From positions 4,898,001-4,962,000 of the forward strand of contig NC_010175.1 in assembly GCF_000018865.1 (NCBI RefSeq): 64,000 nucleotides of DNA, in the 5' to 3' direction. Under the pieces are notes generated by a model that saw only the letters and a program-made list of their open reading frames with translations, made no database searches and was not told the DNA's origin. A program made the position numbers and the translations under genes. Positions 48,882-57,242 of this stretch are shown here, piece after piece. This DNA is from Chloroflexus aurantiacus J-10-fl (lineage in GTDB: Bacteria; Chloroflexota; Chloroflexia; Chloroflexales; Chloroflexaceae). The number at the start of each line of letters is the position of its first letter. Positions within the stretch are counted from its first letter, which is position 1.

Positions 48882-49160
48882 CCAGCGGAGATACGCTCTT
48901 GTCTCCTCCCCCCAGCGGGGATACACTCATATCTCCTCCCCCCAGCGGGGGGAGGCCGGGAGGGGGGCCGGGATTGCGGTGCGCGACCACCAGTATGGAG
49001 CACGCCCACCATCCTCCCCCGCTCCTCTCCCACGAGGGAGAGGAGCGGGGGCAGGGGGGTGAGGTGAGGGGGGCCGGGATTGCGGTGCACGGGAGTCATC
49101 AGGAGCAAACCCATCTCCACTCTCCCCTACACCCTACACCCTATCTTCTCTCTCCTATCT
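48882..49160. repeat. GC-rich repeats next to the ABC transporter
   Basis: The region has further CTCCCCCCAGCGGGG units and a long hairpin around 49015-49060, similar to 46880-47110, then a short pyrimidine stretch. A terminator for the ABC operon may be formed here, but no T-run follows a stem on the minus strand. Confidence 0.5.
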
Positions 49161-49161
49161 C

Positions 49162-50478
49162 CTAACCAGCCACCGTACCCACCGGCGCCTCCAGAAAGAA
49201 GCGACCTTCCGCATCGTCATACGCGAACAGCTCGGCATAGCGTCCCCACTCCAGCGCAATATCGAGCTGACGTTCAGCCTCGGCGCGGGGAAATTCACGC
49301 TCCAGCGCAGCCAGAAACACCTCCCACCGTAGCGATTGATTATCGGCTGCGGTCAACATTCGCATCATCCAGCGGAAGAACGGTAATCGCCGCAGGCGAG
49401 AAGCAAAAATCTCTTTGCGGGATTGGATACTGGCTTCAGCAAATGCCTCACCGAGTGGGGTTAAAATCAGATCACCGCTCTCCACCCGTGCAAAACCGAG
49501 TAACTCGGCGGCCTCGATCAATGGCAAGAGCTGATCAAGATCAAGCCCTAGCTCATCCTGTAAGTGAACGATTGGATCACGCTCTACATCAGACGCATTC
49601 GCCTGCTCGATCAGGCCGGCCAGCGCTGTAACACTGGCCATAGGAAGCAGTCGAGTCTGCCCGCTCTGACCAGGCTCAGTACCGTACTCGACCGCCTCCG
49701 GTTGAGTTTGCCCGGCCAGCACAGCATAAACCCGTGCTACCAGTGCGGCAAATGCCTCTGATTTGCGATCCCGTGGGTGTGGCAGATTAATCGGAATTTC
49801 AGTAATAACCCGACCCGGATTCTTATCCATGACCACAATGCGGTCAGCCATAAACACGGCCTCTTCGATGTTATGGCTCACCATCAACACGGCCCGAATA
49901 TGAAGCTTACCGCTTGTCCACAACTCCAACACTTCGCCGCGCAATGTCTCGGCGCTTAACACATCAAGCGCGCTAAATGGTTCATCCAGACACAAGAGTT
50001 CTGGATCGACAGCCAGCGCACGGGCAATACCGACCTTCTGCCGCATACCTCCCGACAACTCACGCGGATAAGCTTGCTCGAAGCCGTCGAGACCAACCAG
50101 GTCGATTAGCTCAATCGCACGTTTCTGCGCTTCATCATAAGTAACACCCCGTGCTTGCAGGGCGACTGCAACGTTCTCCTGCACCGTTAGCCACGGAAAA
50201 AGGGCAAAGGTTTGAAATACAATCGTCGCGTGCGGATTGACCCCGTGAAGTGCCTGTCCGCGATAACGAACCAGACCCTCAGAGGGGCGATTGAGACCGG
50301 TAATAATGCGCAGCAACGTGCTCTTCCCGCAACCCGACGGACCGAGCAAAGCAACAAACTCACCATCACCGATAGTCAGATTCACATCCTGAATGGCGGT
50401 AAACTGCCGGTCCTTGCCGCCATAGCGCTGCGTCACGCGCAGCACTTCCACCAGGGGCTGCAATTGTGTCTGCTGCAT
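49162..50478 (-). CDS. NitT/TauT-type ABC transporter ATPase with C-terminal AAA-associated domain
   Basis: This 438-residue ATPase has Walker A GPSGCGKST, the signature LSGGMRQKVGIARAL, Walker B LLCLDEPFSALD and an H-loop with SHNIEEA. An extra C-terminal region of about 160 residues (AAA-assoc-C-like, DPIVHLQDELGLDLDQLLPL) follows, as in the nitrate/sulfonate/taurine group with double-size permeases. ATG 50478 is chosen for the AGGAGT site. It follows the permease gene on the same strand. A small duplication before its start is listed separately. Confidence 0.85.
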   Translation of the reverse strand: MQQTQLQPLVEVLRVTQRYGGKDRQFTAIQDVNLTIGDGEFVALLGPSGCGKSTLLRIITGLNRPSEGLVRYRGQALHGVNPHATIVFQTFALFPWLTVQENVAVALQARGVTYDEAQKRAIELIDLVGLDGFEQAYPRELSGGMRQKVGIARALAVDPELLCLDEPFSALDVLSAETLRGEVLELWTSGKLHIRAVLMVSHNIEEAVFMADRIVVMDKNPGRVITEIPINLPHPRDRKSEAFAALVARVYAVLAGQTQPEAVEYGTEPGQSGQTRLLPMASVTALAGLIEQANASDVERDPIVHLQDELGLDLDQLLPLIEAAELLGFARVESGDLILTPLGEAFAEASIQSRKEIFASRLRRLPFFRWMMRMLTAADNQSLRWEVFLAALEREFPRAEAERQLDIALEWGRYAELFAYDDAEGRFFLEAPVGTVAG

Positions 50479-50586
50479 CGTTTTACTCCTATTCCAGACG
50501 ATATCGATCTTTCTACTCTCCGTTGGTTCCTCCTCCACTATAACTGCTGCATCGTTTTACTCCTATTCCAGACGATATCGATCTTC
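50471..50586 (-). repeat. tandem duplication at the permease/ATPase gene junction
   Basis: A segment of about 41 bp occurs at 50471-50511 and 50545-50585. It spans the permease stop, the AGGAGT ribosome site and ATGCAGCAG. In the upstream copy the start gives only ATG-CAG-CAG-TTA-TAG (MQQL and stop), in the downstream copy it opens the ATPase gene. Confidence 0.8.
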
Positions 50587-52275
50587 GGCCAGCCGATACA
50601 GTCGCCGCCAGACCAGACGATTGATGGTTACCACAGTGATAATCATCGTAAGGGTTGCGGCAAATAGCTTTGCAAAATCGCCAGCGTCGGTAGCGGCAGC
50701 AATCGTTGATCCGATCCCAATAGTCTGATATGTTTGCTGATTGAATACCACGTACTCAGCGACAATGCTGGCGTTCCAGGCCCCACCGCTTGCCGTAATA
50801 AGACCGGTGATCAGATACGGAAAGAGACCGGGCAAAATCAACGTCCGCCAGCGGCGCCATCCGTGCAACTGCAACAAATCACTGGTGAAACGTAAATCCT
50901 GTGGAATGGCATTGACGCCGGCAATGACATTGAACAGGATGTACCACTGTGTACCGAGCATCATCAAAGCGATGGCAGCCAGATTGAGGCCACCTGGAAA
51001 CTCCAACAAAGCCAAAACCAACACTGGAAAGAGTGCAGTTGCCGGAATCGAAGCCAGAATCTGTACCACCGGCTGTAAGACTGCCGCAATCTTTTGGCGT
51101 GTGCCAATCAACACCCCCAACGGCACTGTCCAGAGCAACGCAATGCACATCGCTACACTAACCCGCCCGAAGGTAGCTGCCACCCCTAGCAAAATCTCTC
51201 CCCACTGGGTAAGCGAAACACTGAACAGAAATCGACTGCCATTCAACAAGCCCCATCCCGTAAGAACAATAATGACGGCCAGGGCAATCCAGCCAAACAA
51301 TGAACGCCGTCGTTCCCCGGTTGGCACATCATCAGCCGGATGCTGACCGAGCCACCGTCCCAGAAGGTCGTTTAGCCAGCGGAGTCTTCTACCAATCCAT
51401 GCAACCAGCATCGAGCGTTGCCACAGATCGTAGAACCACGACGTTGAGTCTTCCTCGCGCTCAACGAACTCAAGCCGAAACCGACGAGACCAGACAAGCA
51501 ACGGTCGCCAGACGAGTTGATCCAGCACAACGATCACAACTGCCAGGCTGAACAAGCCCCAGCCAATTGCACCCAGATCACCGGTATCAGCCGCGGTCTG
51601 CAAAAAAGCACCTAAGCCCGGCAACCGAAAATCACGCTCGCCAAGGGTAAATATCTCGGCTGCCATCAGGAAGAACCAACCCCCGGCCCAGCTCATCATA
51701 CTGTTCCAGACCAGCGTCGGCGCACCGAACGGAAATTCGAGCGTGATGAAACGCTGCCACCACGAGAAACGAAAGATGCTGCTCGCTTCGCGCAGCTCTT
51801 TGGGGATTGTGGTCAGCGACTGATACCAGGCAAACGTCATATTCCAGACCTGGCTGGTGAAGATCAGGACAACCGCCGTCAGCTCGACGGCGAACGCCTG
51901 TGGCAAAATGGCACTTAAACCCAGCAACACAACCGGCAAGAACGACAAGATCGGCACACTCTGCAAGACATCGAGCAGCGGGATTAAAATCCGCTCTGCC
52001 CGTGGATTGTAAGCGGCAATATAGCCGTAAACCAACGTGAAGATGAATGACAGCATATAGGCCATCGCCATTCGGCCCACTGAATACAACGCATAAAACG
52101 GTAATGCCGTCAGACTGAGAGATATTTCTGGCCCACGGATAGTTTCGGGTGCACTGCTGGCGACACCGCCTGCCAAACCGATCAGACCGATCAGTACGAG
52201 CAGAAGCCACAAATCGGCTTGGGTGAATACTGCACGTGTCGGTGGTTCGGGAGTAAAGGTGCGCAATTTGAACAT
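50563..52275 (-). CDS. NitT/TauT-type ABC transporter permease, two fused permease domains
   Basis: This 570-residue membrane protein has two BPD-type permease halves (about 30-280 and 335-570). The first half has the EAA-like loop TTIPKELREASSIFRFSWW, the second ALIVGVNAIPQDLRF-like NAIPQDLRFTSDLLQLHGW. Such double permeases go with the ATPase encoded next. ATG 52275 is assumed; GTG 52293 is an upstream alternative and the ribosome site is weak. No substrate-binding protein is in the window, so the substrate cannot be told. Confidence 0.82.
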   Translation of the reverse strand: MFKLRTFTPEPPTRAVFTQADLWLLLVLIGLIGLAGGVASSAPETIRGPEISLSLTALPFYALYSVGRMAMAYMLSFIFTLVYGYIAAYNPRAERILIPLLDVLQSVPILSFLPVVLLGLSAILPQAFAVELTAVVLIFTSQVWNMTFAWYQSLTTIPKELREASSIFRFSWWQRFITLEFPFGAPTLVWNSMMSWAGGWFFLMAAEIFTLGERDFRLPGLGAFLQTAADTGDLGAIGWGLFSLAVVIVVLDQLVWRPLLVWSRRFRLEFVEREEDSTSWFYDLWQRSMLVAWIGRRLRWLNDLLGRWLGQHPADDVPTGERRRSLFGWIALAVIIVLTGWGLLNGSRFLFSVSLTQWGEILLGVAATFGRVSVAMCIALLWTVPLGVLIGTRQKIAAVLQPVVQILASIPATALFPVLVLALLEFPGGLNLAAIALMMLGTQWYILFNVIAGVNAIPQDLRFTSDLLQLHGWRRWRTLILPGLFPYLITGLITASGGAWNASIVAEYVVFNQQTYQTIGIGSTIAAATDAGDFAKLFAATLTMIITVVTINRLVWRRLYRLAEDRYRLE

Positions 52276-52372
52276 ACCACGTCTCACTTTCACAAGTTAG
52301 CAGAGTCTGTTTGATGAGAAGGCGAAGACAATACTTTCGCCTGTCCCATAGGAAGGTCCGGATAAGCGCTTA

Positions 52373-53231
52373 GAGCCTGTTATGGACTTTTCGGTTCTGC
52401 TCGTATATCATGACGCTATGACACGAACAGCCTATCCCAGTGATGTTTCCGATGAAGTGTGGGCGTTTGTCGCGCCCTCTGTGACGCTGATGGACGAAGA
52501 AGCGCCGCAGCGGAACTATCCCCTGCGCGACGTCTCCAACGGGCTGCGCTCCATGCTGCGCACGGGTGCGCCATGGCGGATGCTGCCCACCGACGTGCCG
52601 CCGTGGCCCGTGGTGGATCACCAGACCCAGCGCTGGCTGACGGCGGGCGTGGTTGCGCAGATGGTGCATGACGTGCGGATGCTGCTGCGCGAAATTACCG
52701 ACCGCACGCCCCAGCCCCGTGCCGTCATTGTGGATAGCCGGACGCTCCCGTCGACGCCGGAACGCGGGGGACGTGCTGGCGACGATGGACACAAGCGGCG
52801 GAACGGCGCGACGGTGCATCTGGCCGTGGCTACGCTGGGGCACCTGCTGGCGGTGGTGGTCACGCCAGCCAACGACCACGACCAGGCGCAGGTGGCGGCG
52901 CTGGCGCAGCGCATGCAGGAGATACCTGGCGACACGGTGGAAGTGGCCGTCGTTGACCAGGGCTACACTGGTGAGCAACCGGCAGCCGAGGCCGCCGCCC
53001 ACGGCAGTCGCCTGGCGGTGGTCACGCTGCCGACCGCCAAACGGGGCTTTGTCTTGCTGCCGCGGCGCTGGGTGGTCGAGCGCAGGTGCGCCTGGATGAC
53101 GCGCTGCCGTCGCTTGGTGCGCGACTACGACCGTGTGGCAGAGACGCTGGCCGGCTTGCATGTCGTTGCCTTTGCCATCTTGTTGGCCCATCGGTTTGTC
53201 GCTCTCATGGTTCAACGTTCATAACAGGCTC
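52373..53231 (+). mobile_element. IS5-family insertion sequence, copy 2
   Basis: This 859-bp element has the same ends GAGCCTGTTATG / CATAACAGGCTC as copy 1 and is flanked by TA on both sides. It differs from copy 1 at many sites across the transposase. It sits right at the end of mgtE, whose stop codon is formed by the boundary. Confidence 0.85.
52418..53224 (+). CDS. IS5-family DDE transposase, copy 2
   Basis: This 268-residue transposase is homologous to the one at 26360 over its whole length. The catalytic residues are kept: D106 (VIVDSRTL), D180 (AVVDQGYTG), E221 (RWVVERRCAW). Several substitutions in otherwise conserved sites (for example RCAW for SFAW) show it has diverged; whether it is active is unclear. 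Confidence 0.85.
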   Translation: MTRTAYPSDVSDEVWAFVAPSVTLMDEEAPQRNYPLRDVSNGLRSMLRTGAPWRMLPTDVPPWPVVDHQTQRWLTAGVVAQMVHDVRMLLREITDRTPQPRAVIVDSRTLPSTPERGGRAGDDGHKRRNGATVHLAVATLGHLLAVVVTPANDHDQAQVAALAQRMQEIPGDTVEVAVVDQGYTGEQPAAEAAAHGSRLAVVTLPTAKRGFVLLPRRWVVERRCAWMTRCRRLVRDYDRVAETLAGLHVVAFAILLAHRFVALMVQRS

Positions 53232-54586
53232 TAGCTTGTTAGTCCCAGCAACCAGGTCGCCAGCGAGAAATAGATCAACACCCCACCAATATCCGAGAGC
53301 GAGGTCACCAATGGACCGCTGGCCGTCGCCGGATCAAGCCCCAGCCGGCGCAACAGGAATGGCAACGACATCCCAATCAAACTACCCATCAGCACCAGCA
53401 CCATCATCGTCAGCGAAACCACGCTGGCGACGTGCCAGCCAACCCGAATCACACCTAGTAAACCGACCGCCAGCGCCATCGCACTCCCCAACAACAGCGC
53501 GACCAGCAACTCTTTTGCCAGCAAACGCCACCAGTCGCCTGAATCGATGTCACCGGTCGCCAGCGCACGCACCGTCAGCGTTGCCGACTGCGAACCGGCA
53601 TTACCGGCGCTACCGATCAGCAGTGGCAGGAAGAAGACCAGGGCCACGACTGCGGCAATTGTCTCTTCAAACGCAGCAATCGCCGCCCCAGAAAAGACAT
53701 TCACAAAGACCAGGGCGACCAGCCAGGGCACGCGCTTGCGGACAAGTTCAAAGATCGGGGTCTCCAGATAGCTGCCACGCAGCGGCTCAATAGCGGCACT
53801 GCGATAGAAGTCTTCAGTGACCTCCTCCTCGGCAACGTCAATCAGGTCGTCAAAGGTTACGATCCCAACCAGTACCCCATCTGAGTCAACGACCGGCAAA
53901 GCCGGCAAGCTGTAGCGCCGCAACGCCTCAACTGCCCGTTCACGATCATCAAATGCCGACAACACAACATAGCTCTCGTCCATCAGACTACGCACCGTCT
54001 GTGTCGGCTCGGCCAGAATAAAACGACGCAACTCAATCGCATCGAGCAGCCGCCACTTCTCATCGGTCACATAAATCACATCAATTGTTTCGCTATCGCG
54101 TCCACGTACCCGGATATGGTCGAGGGCACGGGCAATCGTCCAACCCGGACGCACCGCGACATAATCGGGGGTCATCAGACGCCCGACGCTCTCTTCAGGA
54201 TAACCGAGTAACTGACGGGCTTCTTTGAGATCGTGTGGGCTGAGCAGATTGAGTAACTTTTGCGTTACCTGGCCGGGAAGCTCTTCAAACAATTGCGTGC
54301 GATCATCGGGGCTGAGATTCGCCAGCAGTAAGCGCGTCTCCTCCAGACTCAGACTGGTCAACAACTCGTATTGATCGTCATGCTCAAGGTAGGAGAAGAC
54401 TTCACCGGCTAACGCACGTGGTAAAACGCGAAACACCAGCATGCGCTCGGCGGCAGACAGCTCGCGGAGCAGATCGGCAATCTCCGGCGCCGGCCAGCGC
54501 GAAAGTTGCTCGCGCAGATCGAGCCAGCGCTGTTCGGCAATCAATGCCTTAACCTCATCGAGGCGGGGAGTTGGGAATGTGGTCAT
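53231..54586 (-). CDS. mgtE: magnesium transporter MgtE
   Basis: This 451-residue MgtE has all three parts: the N-terminal helical domain (about 1-125, with LSPDDRTQLFEELPGQV), two CBS domains (about 130-250, with GRLMTPDYVAVRPGWT and LPALPVVDSDGVLVGIVT) and five transmembrane helices with the pore motif GSAGNAGSQSATLTVRALA. It is a Mg2+ channel gated by internal Mg2+. ATG 54586 has AGGGGGTG upstream. The TAG stop is made by the TA target and the last base of the IS. Its leader carries a structured attenuator-like region. Confidence 0.92.
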   Translation of the reverse strand: MTTFPTPRLDEVKALIAEQRWLDLREQLSRWPAPEIADLLRELSAAERMLVFRVLPRALAGEVFSYLEHDDQYELLTSLSLEETRLLLANLSPDDRTQLFEELPGQVTQKLLNLLSPHDLKEARQLLGYPEESVGRLMTPDYVAVRPGWTIARALDHIRVRGRDSETIDVIYVTDEKWRLLDAIELRRFILAEPTQTVRSLMDESYVVLSAFDDRERAVEALRRYSLPALPVVDSDGVLVGIVTFDDLIDVAEEEVTEDFYRSAAIEPLRGSYLETPIFELVRKRVPWLVALVFVNVFSGAAIAAFEETIAAVVALVFFLPLLIGSAGNAGSQSATLTVRALATGDIDSGDWWRLLAKELLVALLLGSAMALAVGLLGVIRVGWHVASVVSLTMMVLVLMGSLIGMSLPFLLRRLGLDPATASGPLVTSLSDIGGVLIYFSLATWLLGLTS

Positions 54587-54641
54587 TGTCACCCCCTGTG
54601 CTTTCTGGCAGCGGCACAGGAGGTAACGACATTCAGTACAC

Positions 54642-54674
54642 AAAAAGCCCCGGTAAGCTCAACCTCACCGGGGC
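54642..54674 (-). terminator. terminator hairpin in the mgtE leader
   Basis: On the minus strand GCCCCGGTGAG pairs with CTTACCGGGGC, followed by TTTTTG. It lies before the mgtE start, so it acts as an attenuator rather than a gene end. Confidence 0.8.
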
Positions 54675-54834
54675 AGATCGTTATGATCAGACCAAACGTC
54701 TACTCATATCGACACCGTGAGCCGATGAGGCCGGTGCAGGTATTGATTGTCATTACCATACTGTGCCGCTGACGAGAATGACTACTATCCATAGCGGTTC
54801 CGTTCCTCATCGTGTCTAAACGTTGCCAACAGGC
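54675..54834 (-). promoter_or_regulatory. structured mgtE leader, candidate riboswitch
   Basis: The 160-nt leader before the terminator contains CGATGAGG (54812-54805) complementary to CCTCATCG (54730-54723), with GACAC/GTGTC arms outside. CACCGG (54736-54731) could pair with CCGGTG of the terminator arm and thus act as antiterminator. I find no M-box consensus. Confidence 0.5.
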
Positions 54835-54840
54835 TTCACT

Positions 54841-54869
54841 ACTATACGCCGGAGACGCTGATTTGTCAA
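54841..54869 (-). promoter_or_regulatory. promoter of mgtE
   Basis: On the minus strand TTGACA (54869-54864), 17-bp spacer, TATAGT (54846-54841). The predicted leader is about 248 nt. Confidence 0.8.
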
Positions 54870-54899
54870 TCTTGCGCACATTGGTAAGTCATTTTCTGG

Positions 54900-55125
54900 C
54901 AGTGAGCGAGTCTGTCCGTAAATTTGTTATTAAGAAAGTGTTAAGACATTTGAAGAAAGTTTAACTGACAATCTCCAGAAAAATATCTTCAAGAACAAGT
55001 TATTTAACCAAAAGATGTAAAGATTTTCTATCAAAAAGATTAAGAAAATGTTACCCCAAAATCCGCTCTGAAGCCGTATCCTGAATCCCATCACTAACGA
55101 CGATTCTCCATAGTACCTGTCAAAC
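54900..55125 (+). promoter_or_regulatory. AT-rich region with spaced TTAAG-like repeats
   Basis: AT-rich stretch in a GC-rich genome, with TTAAGAAAG, TTAAGACA, TTGAAGAAAG and TTAAGAAAA motifs. It precedes the gene at 55144 and could be a regulator-binding region. No gene is coded here. Confidence 0.4.
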
Positions 55126-55143
55126 GAAAGGGTGAGGTTGAAC

Positions 55144-55827
55144 ATGAAGCTGTTACATATGGAGAACCGGATCGAGCGTAAGGTTGTTGCCAGTCTACGC
55201 CTTCAATGGCAGCGCAACCGTTACCTTCTCGGCAGTGCAGCGCTGATCGTTGCATGCTGCGTAACAGTGGTATGGCTCGCAGCACGTCTCTGGCATATTG
55301 ATCCGATTATTCTGTTACGCGATGTCTACATCGTTGTTGGTGCAGAGCCGTATGCAGGACTGATGTCAAACATTGGCTTATTGGGCTGGTGTGTGGCAGC
55401 GACTGTCTGGAGTATAACCGTCTATCTGTTACATCCGCACCGTGCTGACCCCCGCTATGGGTTAGCCATCAGTGCAGGGGTGATCACCGCGATTTTGTTG
55501 ATTGATGATGGCTGGATGTTGCACGAATACCTCTTACCTCAGTTAACCGGACTTAGCGAGAAGGTGTTTCTGGCCGGTTATGCCCTCCTGGCAATCACGT
55601 TTGCCGGCTATGCCCTGCCTCGTATGTTGCAAACCGACTACCTGCTGGCAGGTATCGCTGCTGGCTGTCTGGCCGCTTCGTACCTGATTGACATAGTGCT
55701 CCCGTTTACCCCTCGCCACACGCTATACGAGGATGTCGCCAAATTGAGCGGTATTATCTTCTGGGCGGCTTACGCGCTGAGTGTCTTTCGGGAGGTTGCG
55801 AAAACACAACGGGGGCGACTCGCGTAG
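55144..55827 (+). CDS. multi-pass membrane protein of unknown function
   Basis: This 227-residue protein has a short basic N-terminus and about six hydrophobic helices (around 29-48, 74-95, 107-125, 140-157, 164-185 and 203-217). It contains LIDDGWMLHEYLLPQLTG, with an acidic-His motif in a membrane-proximal place. ATG 55144 with AAGGGTGAGG upstream is chosen. No family is recognised. An AT-rich control region precedes it. Confidence 0.65.
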   Translation: MKLLHMENRIERKVVASLRLQWQRNRYLLGSAALIVACCVTVVWLAARLWHIDPIILLRDVYIVVGAEPYAGLMSNIGLLGWCVAATVWSITVYLLHPHRADPRYGLAISAGVITAILLIDDGWMLHEYLLPQLTGLSEKVFLAGYALLAITFAGYALPRMLQTDYLLAGIAAGCLAASYLIDIVLPFTPRHTLYEDVAKLSGIIFWAAYALSVFREVAKTQRGRLA

Positions 55828-55838
55828 CCGCCCCCGTT
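55808..55838 (-). terminator. terminator between sucB and the membrane protein gene
   Basis: AACGGGGGCG (55808-55817) pairs with CGCCCCCGTT (55829-55838). On the minus strand TTGTGTTTTC follows the stem, so it ends the sucAB transcript. It overlaps the stop of the plus-strand gene. Confidence 0.7.
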
Positions 55839-55858
55839 CCTCTTGATGGTTGGATTAG

Positions 55859-57205
55859 CTACCCTTCCAGCAGCAACGCCTCTGGGTCTTCAATCAGCTC
55901 TTTCACTTTCACCAGGAAGCGCACTGCTGTGCTGCCATCGATCAAGCGATGGTCGTAGCTCAGCGCAACGTACATCATCGGGCGAATGACGATCTGCCCG
56001 CCGACGACGACCGGACGCTCTTCGATTTTGTGCATGCCCAGAATGCCTACTTGCGGGGCATTGAGAATCGGCGTGCTCATGAGCGAACCGTAGACACCGC
56101 CATTCGTGATCGTGAATGTGCCCCCCTGAAGTTCGGCCAGACTCAACGTTCCTTCCCGTGCCTTCTTCGCCAGTTGGGCGATTTCGCGCTCGATCTGTGC
56201 GAAGGTCTTACGGTCGGCATCGCGCACAACCGGCACCACCAGCCCCTCGTCAACACCAACGGCGATGCCGATGTCGTAGTAGTACTTGATGACGACCTCT
56301 TCGCCCTGAATCTCGGCATTTACCATCGGAAAAGCTTTGAGCGCTCCGACCACGGCTTTGGTGAAGAAGGACATAAAGCCCAAACCAACCCCATGCCGCT
56401 CTTTGAACGAGTCCTTGTGACGGGCGCGCAACGCCATCACCGCGCTCATATCCACTTCGTTGAAGGTGGTAAGCATCGCTGCGGTGTGCTGCGCTTCCAC
56501 CAGCCGGCGAGCGATGGTTAAACGGCGCCGACTCAGGCGCTGGCGTTCTTCACGACGGTCACCATTCGTACTGACTACTGCCGGGGCTGCAGGTGGCGTT
56601 GGCCGTGGGGCCGGTGCTGGTGGTGGCGGCGCAACCGGAGCTGGCGCAGGTGACGGCTGAGCGGGCTGTGGGCGCTCTACCACAGCCGGGGTCGGATGGC
56701 TGACGTGGACCCGCGCTTCATCCGCTTTAGCGGTTGCTTCACTCGGCCCGGTACCCGACACCAGCCGCATAACATCTTCTTTAGTAATGCGCCCGCCGGG
56801 GCCGGTGCCGGGAACTGTGCGCAAATCGATAGCGTGTTCGGCAGCCATGCGCTGGGCAACCGGTGTCGCCAGCACTTCATTGACCGCAGTAGCAGCTACC
56901 GGTTCAGCGACAGGGGCCGCTACCGTTGTTGTACTGGCTGCCGCCACCGGTGCTTCTTTAGGCAATGCCCCGGCTTCAATCGTACCCAGCAGATCGCCAA
57001 TACCAACCGTAGTCCCTTCTGGACATGCGATGCTGGTCAGAATCCCGCTCTGATCGGCGGCTACTTCGAGATTAACCTTATCGGTCTCCAATTCAACTAC
57101 CGGTTCACCAACCGCAACCGGTTCACCTTCACGCTTAAGCCAGCGTGCTACCGTCGCCTCAACAATCGACTCACCGAGTGACGGTACGCGAATTTCGTAT
57201 GCCAT
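55859..57205 (-). CDS. sucB: dihydrolipoamide succinyltransferase (2-oxoglutarate dehydrogenase E2)
   Basis: This 448-residue E2 has an N-terminal lipoyl domain with the lipoylation motif [11 protein letters not shown], a proline/alanine linker, a peripheral-subunit-binding domain ([26 protein letters not shown]), a second proline-rich linker, and the catalytic domain ending [16 protein letters not shown] with the active-site His-x-x-x-Asp. DKV rather than DKA in the lipoyl motif and the partner sucA mark it as the oxoglutarate type. It lies 37 bp after sucA and forms an operon with it. Confidence 0.93.
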   Translation of the reverse strand: MAYEIRVPSLGESIVEATVARWLKREGEPVAVGEPVVELETDKVNLEVAADQSGILTSIACPEGTTVGIGDLLGTIEAGALPKEAPVAAASTTTVAAPVAEPVAATAVNEVLATPVAQRMAAEHAIDLRTVPGTGPGGRITKEDVMRLVSGTGPSEATAKADEARVHVSHPTPAVVERPQPAQPSPAPAPVAPPPPAPAPRPTPPAAPAVVSTNGDRREERQRLSRRRLTIARRLVEAQHTAAMLTTFNEVDMSAVMALRARHKDSFKERHGVGLGFMSFFTKAVVGALKAFPMVNAEIQGEEVVIKYYYDIGIAVGVDEGLVVPVVRDADRKTFAQIEREIAQLAKKAREGTLSLAELQGGTFTITNGGVYGSLMSTPILNAPQVGILGMHKIEERPVVVGGQIVIRPMMYVALSYDHRLIDGSTAVRFLVKVKELIEDPEALLLEG

Positions 57206-57242
57206 GCCCTAACCTACCTCACTCATCAGTAACGCACATACC

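Noticed and set aside
46778-49160. Plus- and minus-strand proline-, arginine- or glycine-rich frames in the repeat block
   Set aside because: They follow the GC-rich repeats, differ in frame between copies and show no start signals.
54675-54834. M-box (Mg2+) riboswitch
   Set aside because: Position fits, but I cannot find its conserved core sequences; kept as an unclassified structured leader.
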